Assembly (NCBI GenBank): GCA_951802195.1
Contig: OX637620.1
Coordinates: forward strand, 496,001-560,000
Source: Tausonia pullulans
Lineage: Eukaryota; Basidiomycota; Tremellomycetes; Cystofilobasidiales; Mrakiaceae
Length of the DNA: 64,000 bases
Direction: 5' to 3'
Shown here piece by piece: positions 54,270-64,000 of the stretch (position 1 is its first letter; each line of letters begins with the position of its first letter). A program made the position numbers and the translations under genes. Under the pieces are notes generated by a model. That model saw nothing but the letters and a program-made list of their open reading frames with translations. It was not told the DNA's origin and made no database searches.

Positions 54270-57200
54270 ATGTCGCGACGCCGTTGCCAGCTCCTCCCTG
54301 TGACCCCGCTGCTCCCCTTCCTGCCGTCGGTCCCGCTCATTGCGGCTATTGTCGCCCCCTTCATCGTGAGCTACCTGGACGACTCATGCAGCCCACTCCC
54401 GCCCTGTATTCGTTCGCAGCTGAGACGACCCACCTCCATGGCTGGCTTCTCACAGACCCTGCTTGACATCCCTGCGCTTTCCCAGAGGTGGTATGCGCAA
54501 GGACCGACTCCGCTGCCAGGTCCGTCTGCTGGCGCTCGGTCCACACGGGAACGGTGGAGGAAGGGCTCTCTGACCTCTCTGAACCGCAACGCGTCTCAAT
54601 AGACCCTCCAGCATCCCAAGCGGTGAATGCATGATCCTCAAAGGCGACCCATAGAGCCTAAGGCTGACCTTATGCGTGATATCACCACCAAGATGTCGGC
54701 GGTCTCTCTAGGTAGGCTTCCAGACTTCATCGAGCCGGCCAGCTGCAGCCGATTCTGAGATGACTTCTATCACAAGCCTTCTGCGCAATCGCCAATGGCC
54801 TTCTCGTGCTTCGGTTCTCAGTTTGGTCGAAGCATAAGGTTATGGTCGTGAGTGGATGGTTTGAGAAATGCGCGCGCATGCATCGTCAACCTGTCTCGCT
54901 TCGACATCACAGGTGACCGCTCCTCTTATCGCTTTCTGGGTCAAAACGATCGTCGAGTGCGTCTCTTTCTCAGCTATCACTCTTTCTGTCCCGCTCAATT
55001 CTCCCTCGTCATCTGCAGGGTCGTCAATCTCGGGATCTACGGTGGCCGATTCCCCGGGGATCCGTCCGTCGAATACACGGAGGGCTTTTGGGCAGCCGTC
55101 TTCTCATGTGGTCTAAGCGGTGAGGGAAACGGAGACAACTTATCTTACAGACAGACTGTGACTTACATCGACTAGGCGTCTGCGGGCTCCTGCTTCTTTC
55201 GCACTTCCTGGCCGCTCGCAATCGCCCCATCAAGGACTCATTCAGGATCAAGCTCGAGGGACGACGTGAGCGCTTTGTTTCTATCCTGAAAGGTCTGATG
55301 TGTATGGACTGACAAGATCGTTTACATTCCTCCCAAAGAATTCATGCTCTCTGTCTTGTAAATTAGCACCACATCCTCCCACTTGTACCCTGCCCCTGCT
55401 TAGCCGACGCATCCGTGAACAGATCTTTCGTCATTCTCATCTCCATTCAAGCGCTGATATTTGCCAAAATCGAGGGATGGAAGTATTTTGACGCTATATA
55501 CTTCTCCATTGTCTCAACACTCACGTGAGCGGATGCCTTCGCGCTCTTCCTGGTTGACGCTGGATCACTAAACGTCCACTTGTTCTTTAGTGTCGGATTC
55601 GGAGACTTCGTTCCGAACAAAACTTCTACAAGGGTTAGCAATCGGAGTAGGCTTGGACAAGAGGCGGCGGAAATTGCTGATGACCCTCTTTAATTAGGTC
55701 ATGCTGTTCCCCTTCGCTCTCACGGCCATCTGTCTGCTCGCGTCCCAAATCTCCATGATCGCGAGCTACTTCGCCCAGCAGGAGAAAAGTGAGCTGCCCT
55801 GTTTCACGCGAATGTTGCTTGACCGATAGTCCGCTCATTCCATCCACGGACGATAGCCCGCCGAACCCGCTGGAGAGCTCAAAGGTTCTACTTGGCAAGG
55901 CAGTCTCGCTCCAAGATCATGACCTCGGACGAGTGGGGCCTTCAGGAAGAGGTCAATCGTCCTGTTATTTCGATCTATCAGGTTATCTGACAGCAAGTGA
56001 CACACAGATGGACTTTCTCTCCATGATTCAACGCCAAGAGGAACGCGTTGGCCGAATGCTCAGCCTTGTTTGCTCAACCTCTCCTCTTCTCTTTTCTTAA
56101 TTTCCTTATTCGGTCTGTCGGACTGAGTCCATCGACTCCTTTTTTCAGGGCATCTCCCTCTTCAGCTTCCTCTGCTTTTGGTTCATCGGAGCGACCATCT
56201 TCTGGGCCGGCGAACCCTGGACTTGGGCCGAATCGCTATATTTCTGGTGAGACTTTCCTTCTCGATAGATTCTCTAGCGAAAGTGGCTCTGTTGATCCCA
56301 ACCTCGACTGCCATCAGCTACGTTTTTTTCCTAACCATCGGATACGGCGACTTCGCTCCGACTTCCCCGTTTTCCCGCGTCTTCTTCGTCATCTACAGTA
56401 TGATTTTCGTCCCCATCATCGCGTCGTTTGCCCTTCAGACGATCCAATCCGTCATCGGAGAGGTCATCGACTTCAGGTTCCATCAGCGCGAAACGAAGGA
56501 GAGCCAGCGACGAGAGGAGTTCCAGAAGCTCAACCGGGACTCCAGTCTCGAGTTACAAGATGAACTTGCTAACGACGACCGCATTCACTCGCACGAGGAG
56601 CTCGTCCGCAAGGTCGGTTCGACTACGATCTTGCTAGGTATCTTCCAAATTGACCGGATACCCTCGTCTCCAGCACTGGGAAGAGGTTAATCGGAAGCTA
56701 CAAAATGTCGACCCACCCCAGGTCGAGGCCGAGGCCACCCGCGAACTCGGAAGAGAGGCTTTGTCTCTCGCCATCGACCTCGAGCGGCAAGCCCGGAATC
56801 TACTGGTCGCCACACTCCCGAAGTCCGTCGTTTAATAAAATCCCACTTGAGTACTTGAGTGCCGGTCTACATTGATTTTTTTTCCGCCATTTTCGACTTC
56901 TCAGAGGTTCCAAGGGTCAGCGCGACTCGGTCGTTGCCGTCGGCTTACCTTTACTGACTGGCACTTTTGTCCTCTCGCAGCCCAGACGCTTCTGCGTGCC
57001 GATCGCAACGTCCAGCGTCGTGACATCAATGCTATTGGCTCCGCCACGACCGACTTGCAAGATCTTTGGGAGAAGGAGGATCTCATTGCGGTGTCGACGG
57101 AGAAGGAACAACTCGAGGCCGTACGACACTACCGCCAGATCTTCTCTGCCCTCCTCGGTCCGCCTGAAGTCATTCTATTAGTTCTTCCCGGAGGGTTCTA

Positions 57201-57484
57201 ACGAACATTCTCTCTTTCATGTAGTCGTCGGGGCGAAACTCCGCGCGCTCGAGGGTCGTGATCTCCAAGCGTTCCTGCGAACACGGACCAACTACTTCAG
57301 TGACGGCGGCGATGGTGACCCGGAGCCGAATCTCTCCCCCTCCGAAAGGGCGGATAGGGATCGCCAGCTGATGGATATTACGGACGGGCCGGTTGAAGTG
57401 GTGTGTGGCGTCGGGGATCAGAGGCAAGTGACTATGAAGAAAGGCAAGGAGGATGCGCACGAAAACGAGGCCGTCAAGAGATGA
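54270..57484 (+). CDS. TOK1: Two-pore outward-rectifier K+ channel (TOK type)
   Basis: Plasma-membrane potassium channel with two pore loops in one chain. An early hydrophobic stretch, VPLIAAIVAPFI, joins to LLDIPALSQRWYAQG, then LLVLRFSVWSK and further membrane segments follow. Pore 1 is TVGFGDFVPNKTSTR, followed by the helix VMLFPFALTAICLLASQISM. Pore 2 is TIGYGDFAPTSPFSRVFF, followed by MIFVPIIASFALQTIQS. Both filters are GFGD/GYGD. The C-terminal region is long, acidic and charged, ending ENEAVKR. The gene has many short exons and the 5' start at 54270 is uncertain. The order (about four membrane helices before pore 1, two around pore 2) fits the fungal 8-TM TOK family. Confidence 0.88.
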
Positions 57485-57705
57485 CACTGTCTCTTACATG
57501 GCTCTATTGTTAAGTCTAGTATATATTTATGACTGAACGACGGAAGATATTACCTATTGGTTGACAAGGACGCCGGCGAGGACCCTTGCTCGCCAAGGAC
57601 GCGAGCGACCTCCATGTCGCGAATAATGAAGTGGTCCCTCCTCGTCCTTCTCTCGACTACTACCTTCTCGTCCATCCGACCCGCATACTTACCGCGTTTC
57701 CCGCC

Positions 57706-60700
57706 ATGGACCAGTTCGAGGGTTTTGAGGGAGCATCTCAGGTCTGTGATCTGCCCTGATTCTGCTACCGCAATGGGCGAGCATGACCGCCCTTTCTTCC
57801 TTCCTCGCTGACCGGATGGCGCCGCCTGTTCCGACCCAATACCCCATGATATCAACAGTACGGCCTCGACGACACGCAATCCGTCTACTCGTCCTTCACC
57901 ACTGCGACCTCGCAGCGACCCTCCGTCACAGACTCTTCAGCCTCGCATCAGCACTACCACCAGGAGCAGAACCACCGCCACGGCCACCCGGACGGCCAGG
58001 CCGGCGCCGTTGCTGAGCTCGACGACGACTTTGACGGCGTCCTTGAGGATCTCAAACTTGGGGGTGGCGTCGTCGAGCACGCTTGCAGGTGAGTTCTGTC
58101 TACTTCTCTGAGAGGCGTCGTGTTGGAACTACTGGGGAGTTGCTAGGAGGATCGATTGAACGATGAGGGAGACGCGCACAAGACGAGAAGGACGACTAGG
58201 AGCAACCATTGGCGCGAGAGAGGATCCTTCTCACGTGTCCGACAAGAGAGTAGGTGGTGCTCAGCATTGCTAACTTAGTCTCCCATCTCTTTTGCAGCTA
58301 CTGTGGCATCCACAACCCGTCTTGTGTCGTTAAAGTCCGTGTCGACTCTCACTCCCCTTGTCTCGTCCTCCACTTTCGCGTGCCGACAAGCTGATACGTC
58401 CCGCCTCTTATCCCCCCTTCTATCCCTGTTTAGTGTCTCATCTGTTCCAAGTGGTTCTGCAACTCTCGTGGAACGACCTCAGCCTCACACATTGTTAACC
58501 ACCTCGTCCGGGCGAAACACAAGGAGGTCATCCTTCACGGCGAGTCACCTCTCGGTGAGACGACGCCGGAATGCTACAACTGTGGCTCCAAGAACGTCTT
58601 CATGCTTGGCTTCATCCCAGCCAAGAGTGATACCGTCGTCGTCCTTCTGTGTCGGTGAGGACCTGACGCTTCTGACGAACTCGCTCTCACCCGGACCCGT
58701 TTGGTCGGCTGACGTGTCGTTCTCTTCTGCCTGCCGGTCTCTTCCTCTTCACAACCAGGCAACCCTGTGCCGCCATGACTTCCTCCAAAGATATCGTCTG
58801 GGATACCTCGCAGTGGTCCGCCATCATCGATGACCGGTCATTCCTCTCATGGCTCGTCAAGACGCCTTCTGAGCAGGAGCAGCTGCGCGCGCGCCAGATC
58901 TCGTACCACCAGATCAATAAGCTCGAAGAGATGTGGAAGGAGGACCCCAACGCTGATCTCGAGGACATCGGCCGCGCTGGAGTCGATGAGGAGCCTCAGC
59001 CGATCTTGCTCAAGTGAGTCTTGCTCGATGCCCTTTGCGTTTGCTATTCCGCTTCCAGCTACCCCGTTTTCTCTCTGCCTCCTTTTCTCTGACTCCCTTC
59101 CCTAGATACGAGGATGCCTATCAGTACCAGAACATCTTTGGACCCCTCGTCAAGATTGAGGCCGACTACGACAAGAAGGTCAAGGAGTCGCAGACGCAGA
59201 ACGACATCATCGTCCGCTGGGACATCGGTCTCAACCAAAAGCGCGTCGCCTGGTTCAATATGCCCAAACTCGAGTCGGGCGAGGTCCGCCTTGCCGTTGG
59301 TGACGAGCTCCGGCTCAAATACTCTGGCGGCGGGTCGAAGGGCGGCGACTGGGATGGTGTGGGCAACGTCATCAAGATTCCCAATAGTCAGTCCGAAATA
59401 TCTCTCCGAGGGTCTCCTCGATGCCTCGAGATTAACCGCCAGGGGCACTCGTAGACGTCAGCGACGAGATTGGTCTCGAGCTCCGCCGGAGCGACGGTGT
59501 CCCGACAGACTGCACCCACAACTTCTCGGCCGACTTCGTCTGGAAGTCCACTTCCTTCGACCGGCAGCAGATTGCCATGAAGACGTTTGCCGTTGACGAA
59601 CGCAGTGTTAGCGGCTACATCGCGAGTAGCACTCTTATTTGCCGGCGTACTCCACGGACGGACAGCTTCTGATTACGCCCTCTCATCCCTCACAGTACCA
59701 CAAGCTTCTCGGTCACGAGCTCGAGCCACAGGTCTTACGTACCCAAATGCCCAAGCGGTGCGCATGTTCTTCAGGTCTATGACCTTCCAGGCCTGATACG
59801 CTCTCCTGGTTCCCTCTCCAGGTTCTCCGCTCCAGGTCTTCCCGAGCTCAACCATTCCCAAATGTTTGCCGTCAAAAGCGTTCTCCAGAAGCCTCTCAGT
59901 CTCATTCAGGGCCCGCCCGGAACCGGAAAGACCGTCACTTCGGCCTCAATCGTCTATCACCTCGCCAAGATGAACCCGGGCCAGGTCCTCGTCTGCGCGC
60001 CCTCGAACGTCGCCGTCGACCAGCTCACGGAGAAGATCCACGCGACAGGCCTCAAGGTTGTCCGCATCACCGCCAAGTCGCGCGAGGCGCTCGACTCGTC
60101 CATCTCCTTCCTCACGCTCCATAACCAGGTCGCCAATTCAGAGACCCACACTGAGCTCCAGAAGCTCATGCAGCTCAAGGAGAGTCAGGGAGAGCTCAGT
60201 CAGAGCGACGAACGCAAGTTCAAGGTCCTCGTCCGGTCGTGTGAGAAGGAGATCCTCAATGCCGCAGACGTCATCTGCTGCACTTGCGTCGGCACGGGCG
60301 ACCCCCGTCTGAGCAAATTTAAGTTCCGGACCGTCCTTATCGATGAGGCCACCCAGGCCGCCGAGCCCGGTGAGTTGCGAATGCCCATCATTATATTACC
60401 TCTAACCGCCACTGAGCTATCTTTGCCGCTTTACAGAATGCATGATTCCTCTCGTCCTCGGCTGCAAGCAAGCCGTTCTCGTTGGAGATCACCAGCAGCT
60501 CGGCCCCGTCATCATGAACAAGAAGGCCGCCAGGGCGGGTCTCTCTCAGTCCCTCTTTGAACGTCTCATTGTCCTTGGCAATAGGCCAATACGTCTTCAG
60601 GTTCAGTACCGGATGCACCCTTGCCTCTCCGAGTTCCCCTCCAACATGTTTTATGAGGGCACTCTCCAGAACGGAGTCACCGCCCCAGAGCGGCTCCGCA

Positions 60701-62088
60701 AGAACGTCGACTTTCCCTGGCCGGTGGCCGATACCCCGATGATGTTTTACCAGAACCTGGGAACGGAGGAGATTTCGTCGAGCGGAACGTCGTTCCTCAA
60801 CAGGTGCGCACTCTCGTTCGCTCACTTGACTTGGCGGATGGAGGAAAGCTAACCAGGCTCGGCTCACAGGACGGAGGCCTCCAATGTCGAAAAAATAGTC
60901 ACCAAGTTCTTCAAGTCCGGCGTTCTCCCGAATCAGATCGGTGTCATTACGCCCTACGAAGGCCAGCGGTCGTATGTCGTCAACTACATGCAGTTCAACG
61001 GTTCGCTTAAGAAGGAGCTCTACAAGGACGTCGAGGTTGCGAGCGTCGACGCCTTCCAGGGCCGCGAGAAGGACTACATCATCCTCTCATGCGTCCGGAG
61101 CAACGAGCACCAGGGCATCGGTTTCCTCAGCGACCCACGACGTCTCAACGTTGCCCTCACGCGAGCCAAGTACGGTGTTGTCATCCTTGGCAATCCGAAG
61201 GTGCTCAGCAAGGTGCGATCCCGTCTTTTACCTCGCTTTCATTTTTCTGATCTAACAGATCGATGCCTTCCTTCTCCAGCACCCGCTTTGGCACTTCCTC
61301 CTATCGCATTTCAAGGAGCGTTCGTGCCTCGTCGAGGGCCCGCTTAGCAACCTTCAACCGAGCCTGATCCAGTTCAGCAAGCCCCGTCGGACGCTTGACA
61401 AGGCGCGTCGCTTCTTCCTTTCATCTCTCTGCCGGCCTTACCCCTTATTTTCAATCCTCCTCTCAGGCTATGGACAACTTCCGCAAGTTCGATGCCCACA
61501 CTGGAGAGCTTATTCAGCCTACGAACGGACCCGCCGGAGGCAGTGAGATGCTCCTGCCTAATTTTCATCCTTGGCTGGCTGGCTGACGCCTTCGCTGTAT
61601 CATTAGGCGCTCGTGGTGTCGCGCCCAGTCGCTTTGACGCATCGTTTTACCGGACGCACGACCCTCTTGCCTACATCCCTTCAGACGTGCAGTCGGTCAA
61701 GTCGACCTACTCGACGTCTTCGGGCATCCCGCTCTTCTCCTCCCACCCATCGACCGGCCCTTTCTCCCAGGCCGCTAGCGGCCGCAAGGGCAACCAGTCG
61801 TACTCGTCGTACGCCTCGTCGATCGTCTCGCAGGACGTAGCAGGTGCCAGCGACGCGAGCTCTATCGCCGACTCGACGATTACGGGTGGCATCAGCGGTG
61901 TGACGCCTTCAGAGCGGTCAAGCATCGCCTTTTCCCAGTCAGACCGCCTTCGCCGTAGGCTCTCGCTCACGTCGCTCGCGCCGAGCGACCTCGGCAGCAT
62001 GTACAAGTCGGACGCCGGCCACGACGACGACGGCAGGAGCCAGTACTCTGTCGCGCAGAGCCAGGCGGGCGGTTTCACAGAGTTCTAG
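57706..62088 (+). CDS. UPF1: ATP-dependent RNA helicase UPF1
   Basis: The core factor of nonsense-mediated mRNA decay. The start at 57706 gives [12 protein letters not shown]. The Cys/His domain that binds UPF2 has [31 protein letters not shown] and [17 protein letters not shown]1 helicase motifs are in order: [13 protein letters not shown] (Walker A), [27 protein letters not shown] (motif II), [37 protein letters not shown] and [12 protein letters not shown]. The C-terminal tail is Ser-rich with several SQ dipeptides (FSQSDRL, SVAQSQ), possible phosphorylation sites for SMG1/ATM-type kinases, and ends GGFTEF. About a dozen exons. Confidence 0.97.
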
Positions 62089-63009
62089 GTGCCCGACGGG
62101 ACATCAACGCCCCTCCCCCATCCCCTGCGCCTCTCGTGGTCGACTGGGGACGCTGCTCAGCCACCCACCCTTGCCCTCCGCTCTCGACCTTCATCTCCTC
62201 CTCTCCTCGCACCCCGCTCCTTTGTTCCCCTTTCTCCTCGACGAATCGCCAGGTCTTCTCCCCGGAAGGCGTCCACCTACGGTCGGTCCATTGGAGAGTG
62301 TCGTCCAACGCACTGGAGATATCTCGCGGGTCGCTCTCTCGATGTGCTTCTCTCGTACTAGAACAGCATTTCCTGACGGCCTGGGAGGAAGGGGAAGGAA
62401 AACTGAAGGTAGGGAGGAGCTACGCTTGCCGAGGTCGGAGTAGATTCAATGTGCTTGGAGTTGCAGTCTTGATAGCTAGCTAGCGAGTGAGCTCACGCTC
62501 ATGCTATCATGAGCAGGATCGCTTGTCGACGAAAGCGGGGATAAAATCTAACGATGAGTTGGCATCCTCATGCAACCTGCCTATGAACAGGCTAGCCGCA
62601 GCTGGGCTAAACTCGGTTAACTTGTGCCGGGCTGCGGCTGACAAACGCTCCTACTTTGCAAGCGACGGTTGACGCGCGTGAGTAAGATCTCCCCGCTGCG
62701 AGTTCACGCGAGGAGGGCCAGTCCTCTTAGCCGACGACCCACGCGGACCTCGCCGGTTGCTCCCTGCTTCTTTCAGTCCAGCGCGACCGTGCCGCTTGAA
62801 TGAGCCCTCATGGACTTCAGCTACGCCTTTCTAACTCTCTCGCTTGGTCGGCATAGTTGAAGAAACGGAATACTGGTCGCTTCTTCTTGCATCAGACTTC
62901 CACCAGCCACCCAAAAGCAACCCGTCCCTTTTGCGCCTTTCCCTTTTCCCTCCTGGGCTTCGTGCAACGAGTGACACCCCCATATTGAGGAGCACAGTAC
63001 CAGACCAAA
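62089..63009. other. Intergenic between UPF1 and an MFS gene
   Basis: The first 300 bases are CT-rich 3' UTR. The rest has no coding signal that I can support, with CTTTTCCCTTTTCCC pyrimidine runs shortly before the next start. Confidence 0.5.
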
Positions 63010-64000
63010 ATGACGATCTCCCCCTTCTCATTGTCTCGCTCAATTCGATCCACGATGCTACGGCTAGTGCCCTACACGGTCATGATCAGCTTTGGGCCAG
63101 GCCTCAGCATCTCGTCCTCCCTGGCGATCTACGTGAGTCCTGGTCGTTCCGGGCAGATGACCGTCGCGCGATACATGTTTGAGCTTACTGGCCTCGTTAC
63201 TCGGCGCCCGTCCGCCTGTCGTGTAGAACTTCTTCATGTGTTCGCGCTATTATCATGGGACCCCCCAAGTGCCCATCCCCGGAGACGAAATCTGGTAAGC
63301 TTGGGATCGCGCGCCGATTGTCAGACACTCGGTTCGCTTATTCGATTCGACTCCAGTAAAAGCAAGGCCATTAGCGCTCTCACCGCCGACCTTTTATCTG
63401 TGCTCACGATCTTGAACGCTGTCGTTTGTGAGCTTTGCTTTTCTATACCGACCGTGAAAGACCTGATTCTGACGCCCGCGACTTCTCGTCAGCCCTCGGA
63501 ACGACTGCTTTCATCCAGAGGGGCGCTGACAAGGTGAGGAGAGATCCTTTCAGGAACGCTCCCGGTGATGATGCTGACTCGCCGTCCCGACTCGTTCTTC
63601 TAGTACGGAAGGAAAAAATTCCTAATTGTAGCCCCGCTGCTGAGCGCATTTGCGACTGCGCTCCTGATCATCAGCAGCCGTGAGTGGGCGAAGTGGACGG
63701 TCTTGTTCCAATCGTGCTCCGATTGACGACTGGCCGCCCTACCTTGCTCACAGTTTGGGTTCGCAAGGATGTGAGTTTATCTTCTGGGCAAACAAGCACT
63801 GTGTGCTTGTTATCGTTTGATCTGCGCGCCTGCCGTTAACCGACTTGTGCTGACTTATGCTATCCAAGATTTACATCTATGCCATTCTGTGCCTCGCCGA
63901 GATCTGCAGTAGCTTAGGGCAGCAGGTGGTTCTCATCCTTTGGACCGTGGTCGCTGATGTTGCCACCGTGGAGGAAAGGTCAGTGTAGCCCTTGAAGCTA
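63010..64000 (+). CDS. Major facilitator superfamily transporter (5' part)
   Basis: Only the N-terminal portion is in the window. The start at 63010 gives MTISPFSLSRSIRS. Joined exons then show LVPYTVMISFGPGLSISSSL, CSRYYHGTPQVPIPGDEIW and LLSVLTILNAVVSLGTTAF. The MFS loop motif GADKYGRKKFL follows, then IVAPLLSAFATALLIIS and IYIYAILCLAEICSSLGQQV, ending at the window edge with VADVATVEER. The GxxDKYGRKK loop between two membrane helices is the family signature. The substrate cannot be told. Intron boundaries fit GT-AG, and the stop lies outside the window. Confidence 0.75.

Overview
This is a gene-dense, intron-rich fungal window, most likely from a basidiomycete of the Pucciniomycotina (Microbotryomycetes type). 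Nearly every host gene is split by many short introns with GTNNGT donors and CT-rich acceptors, the DNA is GC-rich, and the gene set (tropomyosin of the Cdc8 type, TOK-type potassium channel, Zn2Cys6 factor, ERG8, UPF1, MDM35) is fungal. The taxonomic placement is an inference from gene style, not from a marker gene.

Region 1 (1.0-12.5 kb) is a retroposon array. Two LINEs of one family lie on the minus strand in the same orientation. The distal copy (about 6.67-12.48 kb) has two uninterrupted ORFs: ORF1 with two CCHC knuckles, and ORF2 with APE-type endonuclease plus reverse transcriptase. They are joined by a TAATG stop-start. The other copy (about 1.37-5.79 kb) is 5'-truncated and has one frameshift. 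Around them, in the same orientation, are short GC-rich elements that end in the LINE 3' tail and an A-tract. They look like non-autonomous SINE/SVA-like partners with an internal 100-bp minisatellite. A tRNA-like gene with intact A and B boxes sits next to the 5' end of the intact LINE.

Region 2 (12.7-30 kb) holds a small SET-domain protein, a nucleoredoxin-like membrane protein, tropomyosin (minus), a CCCH/CUE-like/Smr protein, a small conserved protein, phosphomevalonate kinase (ERG8, minus) and a Zn2Cys6 transcription factor (minus).

Region 3 (30-46 kb) holds a USP48-like deubiquitinase (minus), a TLC-domain membrane protein (plus), an HhH-GPD DNA glycosylase (plus) and a RhoGEF (minus).

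Region 4 (46-64 kb) holds MDM35 (plus), a flavin amine oxidase (minus), a PHD-finger protein (plus), a peroxiredoxin (minus), a TOK-like K+ channel (plus), UPF1 (plus) and the start of an MFS transporter that runs off the window.

The host genes are unlinked housekeeping functions; no biosynthetic cluster or operon-like unit is visible. The two most unusual things are the head-to-tail LINE/SINE array and a set of very small exons in several genes. These include a single-codon exon that supplies the Asn of the USP cysteine box, a 5-nt exon in MDM35, and an ATG-only first exon in tropomyosin.
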